From positions 1 to 64,000 of the forward strand of contig JAGVAH010000071.1 of the NCBI GenBank assembly GCA_020060385.1: a DNA stretch of 64,000 nt. The letters run 5' to 3'. Positions 34,955-44,010 of the stretch are shown piece after piece. The notes beneath the pieces were generated by a model. It had not been told where the DNA came from, ran no database searches, and was given only the letters and a program-made list of their open reading frames with translations. Position 1 is the first letter of the stretch, and the number at the start of each line of letters is the position of its first letter. The DNA comes from Syntrophobacterales bacterium. Lineage in GTDB: Bacteria; Desulfobacterota; Desulfobaccia; Desulfobaccales; 0-14-0-80-60-11. A program made the translations under genes and the position numbers.

Positions 34955-36204
34955 TTGCCTCCTTTCCTAGTTTGGTTCTCCCCGTCCCGGGGCAGGGGGA
35001 TGCCGAAGCGCTCCGCCACCTGGTCCCCCCGCAGGGGCACGCCGATTTCCTTTAAATTACGGTAGACTTCGGACAGGGCCTTGAGGTCTTCTTCTTCCGC
35101 CAGTTTGAAGCGGAACCAGGGACAGGGCCGGTCCCAGCCGAAATTGAAGCCCACCAGGGGCCGGAGCAACTGTTCCCGCAGGGTCACCGCCAGGGTCTGG
35201 GCGTCGGCCTCCACCAGGTCCCGGCGCACCTGGGCGTGGACCCGGGCCGCGCTGTAGGTGCCGGTGGCCCCCGCGGTGTCGGTGGTCAGGGTCTGCCCCA
35301 AAATCGCCTTGGACATCTCCCGGTTGCAAAACTCCGCCAACACCTGGTAGGGATTGGCATTGCCGGAGAGCCGGGACGCGGCCTCCACGAATTCGATCTC
35401 CGTGCTTTTGCTGATGATCCCCGCGGCGTCGGAGCCCAGGCTGCGGATGGCCCGGACCAGAGCCTCCCGGTCCGCGGCCGAGGCCGTGGGGTCGTATTTC
35501 CCCAGGCGCAGGGGCATGCCGAAGACTTCATTGAACGCGGCCCAATCCTTCAGCGCGTAATTCTTCAGGAGATACATCCAGGCCACCACCCGGAGCACCC
35601 CGGCCCGGGGCGCGTGGCCGCTCCGGGCCTTGAACCGGTGGTAGATCACTTTCCAGGGGGGCGGTTCCTCTCCCTGCCAGGGGGCCCCCGGGGTGAGGAG
35701 CCGGGGTTTCAAGTCCTGGATAAAGGTCACCCGCTTCTGGGGCAGCCACCTGAGTTCCATGACCCGGGCCTGGCCTCCTGCCACCTCCCAGATGATTTCT
35801 GAGAGGGCAAAGCCCTTGCCGATGGCGTCCAACAGATCCAGGAGGGCCCCCTCGAAGTCCGGCAGGGCGTCCAGCACATCCTGGACAAAGGCGGCGATGC
35901 GCTCATCCTCCCGGGTCTTGGCATAGGGCAGCAATTCGTAGTCCAGGCTCAACACCGCCATCTTCCGGGTCTGGAGCAGGGAGGCCAGGTGCGCGTCCTT
36001 TTCTTCCATTTCCTCGAACAGCTCCATCTGCCGGTGGACGTCCCCCTGGTCCGCCAGGCGGAAGATTTCCGCCAGCCGCTCCGGGGTAAGCCCGGCGCTG
36101 GGATAGGTGCTCCAGCGTTCCGCCAGGCTGACTGCGGCCAGCTCCCGGGTCTCCGGCTTGGCCTGGGGTTTAAAGACCCTGCCGAATAAATCCTTCAGCC
36201 CCAT
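34951..36204 (-). CDS. Mu gp29-like portal protein (DUF935)
   Basis: A 417-residue portal protein through which DNA enters and leaves the head. Family stretches include RQMELFEEMEEKDAHLASLLQTRKMAVLSLDYEL, KGFALSEIIWEV, GVLRVVAWMYLLKNYALKDWAAFNEVFGMPLRLGKYD and the C-terminal EQLLRPLVGFNFG. The ATG at 36204 was chosen because AGGAGAAAAA precedes it; the open frame goes back to 36264. Confidence 0.9.
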   Translation of the reverse strand: MGLKDLFGRVFKPQAKPETRELAAVSLAERWSTYPSAGLTPERLAEIFRLADQGDVHRQMELFEEMEEKDAHLASLLQTRKMAVLSLDYELLPYAKTREDERIAAFVQDVLDALPDFEGALLDLLDAIGKGFALSEIIWEVAGGQARVMELRWLPQKRVTFIQDLKPRLLTPGAPWQGEEPPPWKVIYHRFKARSGHAPRAGVLRVVAWMYLLKNYALKDWAAFNEVFGMPLRLGKYDPTASAADREALVRAIRSLGSDAAGIISKSTEIEFVEAASRLSGNANPYQVLAEFCNREMSKAILGQTLTTDTAGATGTYSAARVHAQVRRDLVEADAQTLAVTLREQLLRPLVGFNFGWDRPCPWFRFKLAEEEDLKALSEVYRNLKEIGVPLRGDQVAERFGIPLPRDGENQTRKGGK

Positions 36205-36257
36205 TTTTTCTCCTGTTAGCAGTAGGGTGGGCATTGCCCACCGATTCCTTGGAGCAG

Positions 36258-36296
36258 CCAGCAACTGCTCACTGCTTACTGCTCACTGCTCACTTT
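36258..36296. repeat. ACTGCTCACTGCTT tandem repeat (family D)
   Basis: AACTGCTCACTGCTTACTGC and more units of about 7 bases, in the spacer between portal and large terminase genes. A relative is at 61097-61130. Confidence 0.6.
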
Positions 36297-37861
36297 TAAA
36301 ACGCCCCCCGGCCCTGGAATCGCCGGGAGTCCAGGGAAAGATACGGCTCTTCCACCGCCACTCCCGGCATTGCCTGGGCCAGGCGGATGGCCCCCTCCAG
36401 GGCGTCCGGCCCGTCGTCGTGCAGGGTCCGGGAAGGGAAGTAGAGCAACTGCTCCACCAGCAGTTCCTGGTCCGAGTGGCCCCGGATGAAGCGGATTTTG
36501 CCCCGCTCCAGCAAGGGAGAGAGACTGGCCACCCGGGTCTCCTTGGCCAGGCGGCTGGTCACCCCCTTGACGGGGAGCAGTTGGCCCCGTTCCTGGCCCA
36601 GGCGCTCAAACTCTTTGAGGAGCAGGCGCTGGAAGAGGTTGTCCTCCACCCCGAAGACCAGGTAGCCGTATTCCTGGTGCCGGTTGAAGATGGCCCCCAG
36701 GGTCTGTTCCAGGGTGGTCTTCTGGATGAAGGCGTCCATCACGTAGAACATCATCTCCCGGCGGTCCCAGCCCACGGTGACGCAGGCCTTGTAATCCGCC
36801 GCGGCCCCGCTTTCCAAAGAAGGGTCGAAAAACCCCACCACCACCAGGTCCCGGTCCTTCAGGCTGTCCGGGTGGTAGTAGTGAATCCACTCCTCCTTGA
36901 AAAACCCGGATTCCGGCACGGGTTCGTTCATCTTTTCCCGGTTGAAGGCCAGAGAACCCATCATTTGCTTCTGCTGGGCCAGCCTGGCCGCGGGATGCCG
37001 GGCCTCCCAGAGGGAGGTGCCGTCTTCTTTAACCGCCCGGTAGATGCGCCGCTGAAAATGGCAATAGGGCTCCTCCGGGCTGGTGAGCAGCAGATGCAGG
37101 GCGCTTTTCCACCTGAGGATGGTGCCGATGATCATCAGGGTGCCCCGGGCGTCGATGGCCGGGTAGACCGCGGATTTGACCCAATCCAGGATCTGCTGCA
37201 CGATCTCCGGGTTGCGGACGTTGACGTCGTTTTCCAGGTCGTCCAGGATCACCAGGTCCGGCCGCCACTGCCGGTGCTTCAGCCCCCGGAGGCGCTGGCC
37301 CCGGCCCCGGGCCTTCACCCGGATGTCATTGGCGGTGACGAAGTCATCCACCGCCCGGTTGGCCTTGACCAGTTGCCCGAAATCCTGGTGCAGCCTCTCG
37401 TTGTAAAGGAGTTCCAGATAGAGGTAACCCGTCAAATCGCTGGCCAGGTCGTCGCTGTCGCTGCCGATGAGGATGAAATGCCGCCGGCCGAAGCAGATTT
37501 GGTGCAGCACGTAGCCAAAGGTGCAGACCGTGGTCTTGGCGAATTCCCGGGGCGCGGCCACCGCCACCGGCTTGACCACCTCCGCCCCCCGCTCCTCCAG
37601 GAAGCCCACCAGCTCGTAGTGAAAGGGCGCGGGGGCCTTGTCGAAGTAGTGGGGCAGATACTGGCGGCAGAAATAGAGGGGATCGGCCGCGGCCCGGTGC
37701 AGCCGCCGGTCCCGGTCTTCTTCCCGGTCTTCCCGGAACGGCGTCACCTCCAGGGTCAGACGCATCAGGATCTTATCGGCCCGCTGGCGGAACTCCGCGT
37801 TGGTGAGCTTCTTCTTTAAGGTCATGGCGTCTTTGGTCTTGCTTGGCCGGTTATCCATCAT
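36296..37861 (-). CDS. Terminase large subunit (Mu gp28-like)
   Basis: A 521-residue DNA-packaging motor. The ATPase part has a Walker-A-like VAAPREFAKTT and Walker B LVILDDLEND. The nuclease part has acidic residues in VVGFFDPSLE, VFGVEDN and HDDGPDALEGA, in the usual order. The ATG at 37861 overlaps the upstream gene by 11 bases; a TTG two codons earlier is possible. Packaging mode (headful or Mu-like) cannot be told from the sequence. Confidence 0.9.
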   Translation of the reverse strand: MMDNRPSKTKDAMTLKKKLTNAEFRQRADKILMRLTLEVTPFREDREEDRDRRLHRAAADPLYFCRQYLPHYFDKAPAPFHYELVGFLEERGAEVVKPVAVAAPREFAKTTVCTFGYVLHQICFGRRHFILIGSDSDDLASDLTGYLYLELLYNERLHQDFGQLVKANRAVDDFVTANDIRVKARGRGQRLRGLKHRQWRPDLVILDDLENDVNVRNPEIVQQILDWVKSAVYPAIDARGTLMIIGTILRWKSALHLLLTSPEEPYCHFQRRIYRAVKEDGTSLWEARHPAARLAQQKQMMGSLAFNREKMNEPVPESGFFKEEWIHYYHPDSLKDRDLVVVGFFDPSLESGAAADYKACVTVGWDRREMMFYVMDAFIQKTTLEQTLGAIFNRHQEYGYLVFGVEDNLFQRLLLKEFERLGQERGQLLPVKGVTSRLAKETRVASLSPLLERGKIRFIRGHSDQELLVEQLLYFPSRTLHDDGPDALEGAIRLAQAMPGVAVEEPYLSLDSRRFQGRGAF

Positions 37862-38321
37862 TTTCAAGGTTCCGGAAAAAATCCTGGATGCGGGCGGTAA
37901 AGATCTTCAATTCCTCTGCATCCTTCACCCAGCCCCGCAAAAATTCGCTGAACCGGTCCATCACCTCCAGGGCCGCGCCCCTAAGGTCAAACCCCCGGGA
38001 GCAGAGGCGGTCGATGAGGGTGAGAATCTTGGTGAGTTCGTCCAACTCCGGGGTCTTCAGTTCCCCTTTCACCAGGAGCCTGCCGGTCTTTTCCCGGAGC
38101 AGGCCCTTCAGGGCCTCCCCCAGCCACCTGGGGGAGACCAGCACTTGCCGCCGCTTTTCCTCCCAATGGCCTTCCCGCTCCCAGCGTTGGAGAGTAGAGA
38201 GGGCCACGGGGAACAATCTCTGAATCTCCTCCAGGCCTTTGCCTGCCAGATAAAGGGATTGGGCTTCATCAAAGTAGAGGTCCCTCTTGCCGCTCTTGGC
38301 TTTCTTGCGGTTGGCCGTCAT
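37851..38321 (-). CDS. Probable terminase small subunit (DUF1804-like)
   Basis: A 156-residue protein. An N-terminal helix-turn-helix (EAQSLYLAGKGLEEIQRLFPVALSTLQRWE) recognises DNA, and the helical remainder (GEALKGLLREKTGRLLVKGEL ... ILTLIDRLCSRG) should oligomerise. It lies directly before and overlaps the large terminase gene, as in Mu-like phages. Confidence 0.8.
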   Translation of the reverse strand: MTANRKKAKSGKRDLYFDEAQSLYLAGKGLEEIQRLFPVALSTLQRWEREGHWEEKRRQVLVSPRWLGEALKGLLREKTGRLLVKGELKTPELDELTKILTLIDRLCSRGFDLRGAALEVMDRFSEFLRGWVKDAEELKIFTARIQDFFRNLENDG

Positions 38322-38444
38322 GGTTCCCCAGGGTATAGGGGAAAATCGCTAAAACCTCCAGCACACCTGGGACGCCTGACCCAGGTTTGGCGCTTTGCTG
38401 GCTGCGCAGGAACAAATGGCACCCTCCCATCCTCATCCGCATAT

Positions 38445-38502
38445 TAGTGACCAGTGATCAGTGGCCATTGCATTGCGATCAATTCCATTTACTGATTACT
38501 GA
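38445..38502. repeat. ACTGATTA inverted-pair repeat (family B)
   Basis: TTAGTGACCAGTGATCAGTGG and then ATTTACTGATTACTG, between the HTH gene and the small terminase gene. Confidence 0.65.
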
Positions 38503-38526
38503 CCCCTGGCCCCTAACCCCTGCTTT

Positions 38527-38700
38527 TCAATCTCCTTCCGCCAGTTTCCGGAGCACCGCGCTCTCCAGGATGCGCACAGTGCCGCTGCTGAGTTTGACTC
38601 CCTTCAGTTTCCCTTCCCAAAACCAGCGATAGACCGTGGACCGGGAGACCGCCAACTGCCGGGCCACCTCCCGGGGGCGCAATAGTCGTTCTTGGGTCAT
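38527..38700 (-). CDS. Excisionase-type small HTH protein (paralogue a)
   Basis: A 57-residue HTH_17/AlpA-like protein: LLRPREVARQLAVSRSTVYRW, then a wing with VKLSSGTVRILESAVL. The ATG at 38700 was chosen because GGAGGTTAAAGG precedes it. Clearly related to the divergent protein at 39415-39606. Such proteins bind DNA as recombination directionality factors or as small regulators. No integrase partner is present, so a regulatory role for the virion genes downstream is more likely. Confidence 0.8.
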   Translation of the reverse strand: MTQERLLRPREVARQLAVSRSTVYRWFWEGKLKGVKLSSGTVRILESAVLRKLAEGD

Positions 38701-38799
38701 TCCTTTAACCTCCCTGGGTCTTTGTTCCCAGCCTTTCAAGAACCGTGGCACCCGCCGGCACAGATGTCTGCCCCTGTCCCGGAATCAGTCTTTTCTCCT

Positions 38800-38857
38800 G
38801 TAGGGGTGGATCTGCATGTGCCCCCGTATTAGGGCGGACACTTGGGTCCGCGCCTAC
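38800..38857. repeat. Family E palindrome
   Basis: TGTAGGGGTGGATCTGCATG facing AGGGCGGACACTTGGGTCCG, ending CGCCTAC. Confidence 0.6.
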
Positions 38858-38967
38858 TAAAGACACAACTGTAGTCCTTTGACGGCCAGTCGTATGGGGA
38901 GTTGCCGGAGCCGTCCGGTATGGCACCGCCATCTTGGACCTAGTGCGCTCCCTGTTCCGGAAAGGAG

Positions 38968-39102
38968 GTGGCACAGGCTTTCCAGCCTGTGCGGATTGTC
39001 AAGGCGGGCGAGACGCCCGCCCCTACAAGTTTTCATGCTTTACGGGAGGGCCATCTGGCCCATGAGGAACTGCCTTGAAACCTTGAACCTTGAACTTTGA
39101 AC
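38968..39102. repeat. Composite repeat (GCACAGGC palindrome, GGCGGGCG palindrome, TTGAAC units)
   Basis: GCACAGGCTTTCCAGCCTGTGC, then GGCGGGCGAGACGCCCGCC, about 50 bases, then CTTGAACCTTGAACTTTGAAC. The same three parts occur together at 58362-58490 (with the first two in opposite order), so this is a compound mobile or amplified unit. Confidence 0.65.
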
Positions 39103-39192
39103 TCCTCAAGGCAGAAGATGGTGGGAAAGGGGAGGGGGAAGGCAGGAAGACCGCTCAGGGCATCCTCTCCCTGGCCTGGCCCCAACCCTTTC

Positions 39193-39221
39193 CCCCTAGG
39201 GTTGTTACCTCGCCCCTAGGG
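39193..39221. promoter_or_regulatory. Paired CCCCTAGGG palindromes, candidate operator
   Basis: Two identical CCCCTAGGG sites start 20 bases apart, two helical turns, so both face the same side of the DNA. A partial third (CTAGGGGG) is at 39249. Assignment to the flanking HTH proteins is inference. Confidence 0.35.
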
Positions 39222-39414
39222 CCAAAGGTCAAACACCTCGCCTTGCATCTAGGGGGATGGAATAGGTGGGAACTTTCTCTCCACCGGGAGATTTTCGGAA
39301 GAAGCATCTTGAGCCGGGCCGGGGGCCCCAGGGAGGTAATACCCTAATGGGGATATTGGCCCTCACTTTGCATCCGAAATTCAGAAAATTCTTTTCTAAA
39401 AAGAGGAGGGGAAT

Positions 39415-39606
39415 ATGATATTATTAAAAGATAAGCGATTTTTCCGGCCCGACGAGGTGGCCCGGCTACTGGTGTTGTCCCGGCGCACCATCTATCGCAT
39501 GATCCGGGATGGCCGCCTCCACGCCGTCAAATGGGGCTCGGGACCCTGGCGTGTTCCCCGGGAAGCCCTTATGTCCTTGCTGCCGCCGGACGGTCCGGAA
39601 GTATGA
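39415..39606 (+). CDS. Excisionase-type small HTH protein (paralogue b)
   Basis: A 63-residue HTH_17 protein: FFRPDEVARLLVLSRRTIYRM, then VKWGSGPWRVPREAL. It shares the R-P-x-E-V-A-R-x-L-x-x-S-R-x-T-x-Y-R core with paralogue a but points the other way. GAGGAGGGGAAT precedes the ATG, a strong site. It is probably a DNA-binding regulator at the edge of the virion block. Confidence 0.8.
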   Translation: MILLKDKRFFRPDEVARLLVLSRRTIYRMIRDGRLHAVKWGSGPWRVPREALMSLLPPDGPEV

Positions 39607-39761
39607 GAGATGGGCAGTGAGGGTGGGCTTTGACCCCTCAGGCCGGGCTGCGAAAGGGTGCCGGTCTCGCGGCCAATTTTCTAAATCTTCTATTTAACTG
39701 TGCCGATGATTAATCAGGATGACTGCGCGCCATCTAGGCGTGATACCTTTAGTCCAAGCCC

Positions 39762-40982
39762 ATGTCCCAACCGCCCGGAACCCGCAAGACCTCCAAAAAC
39801 GGGGGCAATAGCATCTTTGCTCCTTTGAGCGTTTTGGTGGTGGATGATATGCCCGGCATTCGCCGTATGCTCCGGCAGATGCTGGTGCTTTTGGGGTTTG
39901 GGGGCCTCGTCGGCGAAGCCAATGACGGGGTGGAGGCCTGGGAAATACTTCAGAGTATCCCCTATGACGTGATAATTTGCGACATCAATATGCCCCGGAT
40001 GAACGGCCTGGAGCTGTTGAGGCTCTTGCGCTCTTCCCCCCGTTATGAGACCACCCCTTTCCTGATGATCACCGGTGAAGTCTCCGAGGAAATCGTGGCC
40101 GTGGCTGCGGAAAGCGAAGTGGATAGTTACCTTCTCAAACCCTTCCAAACATCTTCCCTGGAGAACCGCCTCAGCGAGATCATTAAAAAGAAGCTGCACC
40201 CCAGCGGCGGAGAGGCAATTTTCCTTCAAGCCCAAAAACTTAAATTGACCGGTCAAGTTGAAGAGGCCCTGCACCTGCTGGAAAAGCTCACCAAGCCCCC
40301 CTATAAAAAGCAGGCCAAGACCTTTAACCTAATGGGTGAGTGCCTCCAGATCCTGGGGGACTATCTGCAAGCTGCGGAGTATTATGCCCAGGCCCTGGAA
40401 ATCAACCCCAAGTACTTGAAAACTTACCAAAACCTGTCTGCGGTTTTGGAAAGCCAAGGCCGCTTGGAAGAAGCCCGCCACTACCTGGAACAGGCCCAGA
40501 CTTTTAGTCCTTTGAACACGGAACGCCTCTATCATCTGGGTCAGCTTTGCCTGCAGAGCGGCAATAAGGAGCAGGCCCAAACCTATTTGCATCAATGCCT
40601 GAAAAGCGGCCATAACTTTTCCAACTCCCAGCGCCAGGAAGCCGCGGAAACCTACCTTCAGGCCGGGTTGTCAGCGGAAGCCGAGAAATTATTTACCCAA
40701 TCCTTGCAGGAGGACCCCAAGAATATTCATCTTTATAACCGGCTGGGTATCGCCCTGCGGCAGCAGCAGAAACACCGGGAGGCCCTGGAATGTTATGATA
40801 AGGCATTGAGGGTGGACCCCAGGAACGAAAAAATTTATTACAATATCGGTATTCTCTATTTTGATCTGGGCGAAAAGCAAAAGTCCCTGGACGCCTTCCG
40901 CAAGGCTCTGCAATTACGGCCTAATTTCCCCGAAGCCCGGAATTTTGTCAAGGAGAATTTCCCCAATCAGACCCTTAGTTAA
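39762..40982 (+). CDS. Response regulator receiver protein with TPR repeats
   Basis: A 406-residue protein. Residues 22-140 are a CheY-like receiver: Asp28/Asp29, phospho-acceptor Asp74 in IICDINMPRMNG, Thr104 and Lys126. The remainder holds about six TPR units (GDYLQAAEYYAQALEINPKYLKTYQNL, GRLEEARHYLEQA, KHREALECYDKALRVDPRNEKIYYNIG). There is no DNA-binding or enzymatic output domain, so phosphorylation should control protein-protein contacts. No kinase gene is adjacent. No good ribosome binding site is seen before the ATG at 39762. Confidence 0.85.
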   Translation: MSQPPGTRKTSKNGGNSIFAPLSVLVVDDMPGIRRMLRQMLVLLGFGGLVGEANDGVEAWEILQSIPYDVIICDINMPRMNGLELLRLLRSSPRYETTPFLMITGEVSEEIVAVAAESEVDSYLLKPFQTSSLENRLSEIIKKKLHPSGGEAIFLQAQKLKLTGQVEEALHLLEKLTKPPYKKQAKTFNLMGECLQILGDYLQAAEYYAQALEINPKYLKTYQNLSAVLESQGRLEEARHYLEQAQTFSPLNTERLYHLGQLCLQSGNKEQAQTYLHQCLKSGHNFSNSQRQEAAETYLQAGLSAEAEKLFTQSLQEDPKNIHLYNRLGIALRQQQKHREALECYDKALRVDPRNEKIYYNIGILYFDLGEKQKSLDAFRKALQLRPNFPEARNFVKENFPNQTLS

Positions 40983-41139
40983 CCATTAGCGCCGGTTATC
41001 ATCATCCTTGCTGGATCGAGGAGGCCCCCTGGCAAACCCCACTGCCTGCCAGGCGTTCCCCGGGGCGGGCCGGAGCCGCCGTACCGGGCCGGACACCGTG
41101 ATTAACCCTTATATCCCTGCTTCAACTCTAAGATTCGAC

Positions 41140-41168
41140 TTGATTTTCCCCGCTATTCAGCATAAATT
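41140..41168 (+). promoter_or_regulatory. Candidate sigma-70 promoter of the ftsH operon
   Basis: TTGATT at 41140-41145 and TAAATT at 41163-41168, spaced by 17 bases, about 55 bases before the ftsH start. Confidence 0.45.
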
Positions 41169-41222
41169 ATAAGAGGAAATCTAGCATATGTGCCCTTTGG
41201 CTCTCCAAAGGCAAGGTTAAGA

Positions 41223-43097
41223 ATGAATAATCGTTTAAGCCCCTTTTATAAGAACATTGCCCTGTGGTTGCTCATTACCCTGGTCATGATCTTCCTGTTC
41301 AATTATTTCAACACCAGCGAGCATGCCCGGGCCCGAGCCACCATTACCTATAGCCAGTTCCTGGAGCTGGTCAAGGCGGGGAAGGTCAGCCGGGTCACCC
41401 TCCAGGGCGAAGAGATCAACGGCGAGCAGACGGACGGCAAGGCCTTTAAGAGTTATTCCCCTGTGGACCCTGACCTGGTGAAGCTCCTGCAGGCCAAGAA
41501 GGTGGAGATCACCGCCAAGCCCAAGGATGACTCCCCCTGGTACACCACCCTGTTGATCTCCTGGCTGCCCATGCTGGTGCTGGTGGGCATCTGGATCTTC
41601 TTCATGCGGCAGATGCAGTCCGGGGGCGGCAAGGCCATGTCTTTCGGCAAAAGCCGGGCCCGCCTGATGACCGAGAGCACCATCAAGATCACCTTTAACG
41701 ATGTGGCCGGGATTGAGGAAGCCAAGGAAGAGACCGCGGAGATCATCGAGTTCCTCAAGGATCCCAAGAAGTTCACCCGCCTGGGGGGCCGCATCCCCAA
41801 GGGCGTCCTCCTGGTGGGCGCGCCAGGGACCGGCAAGACCCTGTTGGCCCGGGCCATCGCCGGGGAGGCCGGGGTGCCGTTTTTCAGCATCAGCGGTTCG
41901 GATTTTGTGGAAATGTTCGTGGGCGTCGGGGCCGCCCGAGTCCGGGACCTGTTCATCCAAGGCAAGAAGAGCGCACCCTGCATCATCTTCATCGACGAGA
42001 TCGACGCGGTGGGCCGGCACCGGGGTGCGGGCCTGGGGGGCGGCCATGACGAACGGGAGCAGACCCTGAACCAGCTCCTGGTGGAGATGGACGGTTTCGA
42101 GGCCAACGAAGGGGTCATACTCATTGCCGCCACCAACCGTCCCGATGTCTTGGACCCCGCTCTGCTGCGGCCGGGGCGCTTTGACCGGCAGGTGGTGGTC
42201 CCCATCCCTGACTTGAAGGGCCGGGAAGCCATCCTCAGGGTGCACACCCGCCGCACGCCGGTGGCCGAAACCGTGGACCTCTCCATCCTGGCCCGGAGCA
42301 CTCCCGGATTTTCCGGGGCCGATCTGGAAAACCTGGTCAATGAAGCCGCCTTGTTCGCCGCCCGGGCTAACAAGGAACTGATCACCATGGAGGACTTCGA
42401 ACAGGCCAAGGACAAGGTCCTCATGGGCTCGGAACGCAAAAGCCTGATCCTCAGTGAAAAAGAACGCTGCCACACCGCTTACCATGAAGCTGGACATACC
42501 CTGGTGGCCAAACTCACCCCTGGCACCGACCCCATCCATAAGGTGACCATTATTCCTAGGGGGAGGGCCTTGGGACTCACCCAGCAGCTGCCCCTGGACG
42601 AGCGCCACACCTATCCCAAGGAATACCTGGTCTCCACCCTGACCGTCCTCCTGGGAGGCCGGGCCGCGGAAGAGATGGTGTTCCAGCATTACACCACGGG
42701 TGCGGGCAACGACCTGGAGCGGGCCACCGAACTGGCCCGGAAAATGGTGTGCAACTGGGGGATGAGCGAAGAACTGGGGCCGGTCACCTTCGGCAAACGG
42801 GAAGAGCATATCTTCCTGGGCCGGGAATTCGCCCAACCCAAGGATTTCAGCGAGGAGACGGCCCGCACCATCGATTCGGCCATCAAGAACATGGTCATGG
42901 GCGCCTACCAGCGGGCCAAGGACCTGCTGGCCTTGCATCGGGCCGAGCTGCAGGCCCTGGCCCAGACCCTGCTGGCCAAAGAAACCCTGGACGGCCCGGA
43001 GATTGACAAGATTCTGGCCTCCTTCCAGGAACCCACCGCCGAGACGGAGCCCCAGGACCCCACCGTTGATCTGTCCCTAAGTCTCCAACAGGCGTAA
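41223..43097 (+). CDS. ftsH: ATP-dependent zinc metalloprotease FtsH
   Basis: A membrane-anchored AAA+ protease that removes damaged membrane proteins and regulates lipid and stress factors. The 624 residues start [17 protein letters not shown] with a first membrane helix and a second at about 105-125 ([18 protein letters not shown]), a periplasmic domain between them. Walker A is GAPGTGKT (199-206), Walker [11 protein letters not shown], and the second-region-of-homology is [21 protein letters not shown]. The zinc site is HEAGH (421-425). The ATG at 41223 is preferred over a GTG at 41190 because the N-terminus then matches the family. First gene of ftsH-folP-cdaA-cdaR-uppP. Confidence 0.97.
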   Translation: MNNRLSPFYKNIALWLLITLVMIFLFNYFNTSEHARARATITYSQFLELVKAGKVSRVTLQGEEINGEQTDGKAFKSYSPVDPDLVKLLQAKKVEITAKPKDDSPWYTTLLISWLPMLVLVGIWIFFMRQMQSGGGKAMSFGKSRARLMTESTIKITFNDVAGIEEAKEETAEIIEFLKDPKKFTRLGGRIPKGVLLVGAPGTGKTLLARAIAGEAGVPFFSISGSDFVEMFVGVGAARVRDLFIQGKKSAPCIIFIDEIDAVGRHRGAGLGGGHDEREQTLNQLLVEMDGFEANEGVILIAATNRPDVLDPALLRPGRFDRQVVVPIPDLKGREAILRVHTRRTPVAETVDLSILARSTPGFSGADLENLVNEAALFAARANKELITMEDFEQAKDKVLMGSERKSLILSEKERCHTAYHEAGHTLVAKLTPGTDPIHKVTIIPRGRALGLTQQLPLDERHTYPKEYLVSTLTVLLGGRAAEEMVFQHYTTGAGNDLERATELARKMVCNWGMSEELGPVTFGKREEHIFLGREFAQPKDFSEETARTIDSAIKNMVMGAYQRAKDLLALHRAELQALAQTLLAKETLDGPEIDKILASFQEPTAETEPQDPTVDLSLSLQQA

Positions 43098-43099
43098 GG

Positions 43100-44008
43100 A
43101 TGACGGGTGCTCCCCAAGCCTTTCGGAGTCTGGAGAAGGGGCAGCGCCGCGCCTTCTGGACCCACCTCCTCCAGGCTCCCCGCCCCCTGATCATGGGGGT
43201 GGTGAACATTACCCCGGACTCCTTCTCCGACGGCGGCCGCTTTTTCGATCATCAGGCGGCCCTGGACCAGGCCCGGGCCCTGGCCGCGGCCGGGGCCGAT
43301 ATCCTGGATATCGGCGGGGAATCCACCCGTCCGGCCGCAGACCCCGTGCCCCTGGAGGAAGAGTTGCGCCGGGTGGTGCCGGTTATTGAGACCCTGGGCC
43401 GGGAGCTTGACCTGCCCATCTCCATCGACACCTACAAGGCCCCGGTGGCCCGGGCGGCCCTGGCAGCCGGAGCCTCCCTGATCAACGATATCAGCGCCCT
43501 GCGCTTCGATCCTCAGATGGCCCCCTTGGCCGCGGCCCAGCAGGTCCCCGTGGTCCTGATGCACATGCAGGGCACTCCCAAGGATATGCAGGTCAACCCC
43601 CATTACGGGGACCTGCTGGGGGAAATCAAGGCCTTTTTCCGGGAACGTCTGGAGTACGCCGTCTCCCGGGGCATCCCCCGGGAACTGGTGATCCTGGACC
43701 CGGGCATCGGCTTTGGCAAAACCTGGCGGCACAATCTGGAGATCCTCAATCATTTGGACGCCTTCCTGGATCTGGGATGTCCCTTGCTGGTGGGTCCCTC
43801 CCGCAAGGCCTTCATCGGCCAGATCTTGGGTCTGCCCAACGGCGAGGTGCGGGACATCGGCACCCTGGCCGCCTTGGGAATGGCGGTGCTGCGGGGCGCC
43901 CGCCTGCTCCGCACCCATAACGCTGCTTATGCCCGGCAGTTTCTGGCAGTGCTCAGGGCCATCATGAGCGGCGAACTGCCCTCCGGCAACCCCTTGCCTG
44001 GAACTTGA
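43100..44008 (+). CDS. folP: Dihydropteroate synthase
   Basis: Joins p-aminobenzoate to hydroxymethyl-dihydropterin pyrophosphate in folate synthesis (cytoplasmic TIM barrel). The 302-residue length fits. Visible motifs are IMGVVNITPDSFSDGG, AAGADILDIGGESTRPAA, ISIDTYKAPVARAAL, INDISALRFD, VVLMHMQGTP, LILDPGIGFGK (here VILDPGIGFGK) and LLVGPSRKAFIG. It begins 2 bases after the ftsH stop, a common pairing. Confidence 0.97.
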   Translation: MTGAPQAFRSLEKGQRRAFWTHLLQAPRPLIMGVVNITPDSFSDGGRFFDHQAALDQARALAAAGADILDIGGESTRPAADPVPLEEELRRVVPVIETLGRELDLPISIDTYKAPVARAALAAGASLINDISALRFDPQMAPLAAAQQVPVVLMHMQGTPKDMQVNPHYGDLLGEIKAFFRERLEYAVSRGIPRELVILDPGIGFGKTWRHNLEILNHLDAFLDLGCPLLVGPSRKAFIGQILGLPNGEVRDIGTLAALGMAVLRGARLLRTHNAAYARQFLAVLRAIMSGELPSGNPLPGT

Positions 44009-44010
44009 CC

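Larger units (their letters stand above)
17758..38751 (-). mobile_element. Mu-head/siphotail virion gene block (prophage remnant or GTA-like element)
   Basis: About 22 leftward genes in virion order: small terminase, large terminase, gp29 portal, lipoprotein, gpI protease, decoration protein, gpT capsid, fibres, gp36, gp37, tail tube, two small tail genes, tape measure, large tail proteins and a holin-like gene. Both flanks are chromosomal (livF; receiver-TPR protein), so the block is complete in the window. No MuA/MuB transposase, integrase, repressor, replication, gpF head-morphogenesis or endolysin gene was recognised. Several spacers hold the same repeats that occur between chromosomal genes, which points to long residence. 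Confidence 0.8.
38701..39414. other. Gene-free control region between divergent HTH genes
   Basis: 714 bases with no convincing gene. It contains two family E palindromes (38800-38857, 38968-39027), a TTGAACCTTGAACTTTGAAC unit at about 39078-39100, and two copies of CCCCTAGGG at 39193-39201 and 39213-39221 exactly 20 bases apart. The layout is that of a two-way control region. Confidence 0.55.

Noticed and set aside
17758..38751. Diversity-generating retroelement linked to the tail genes
   Set aside because: No reverse transcriptase gene and no template/variable repeat pair was seen near the fibre or large tail genes.
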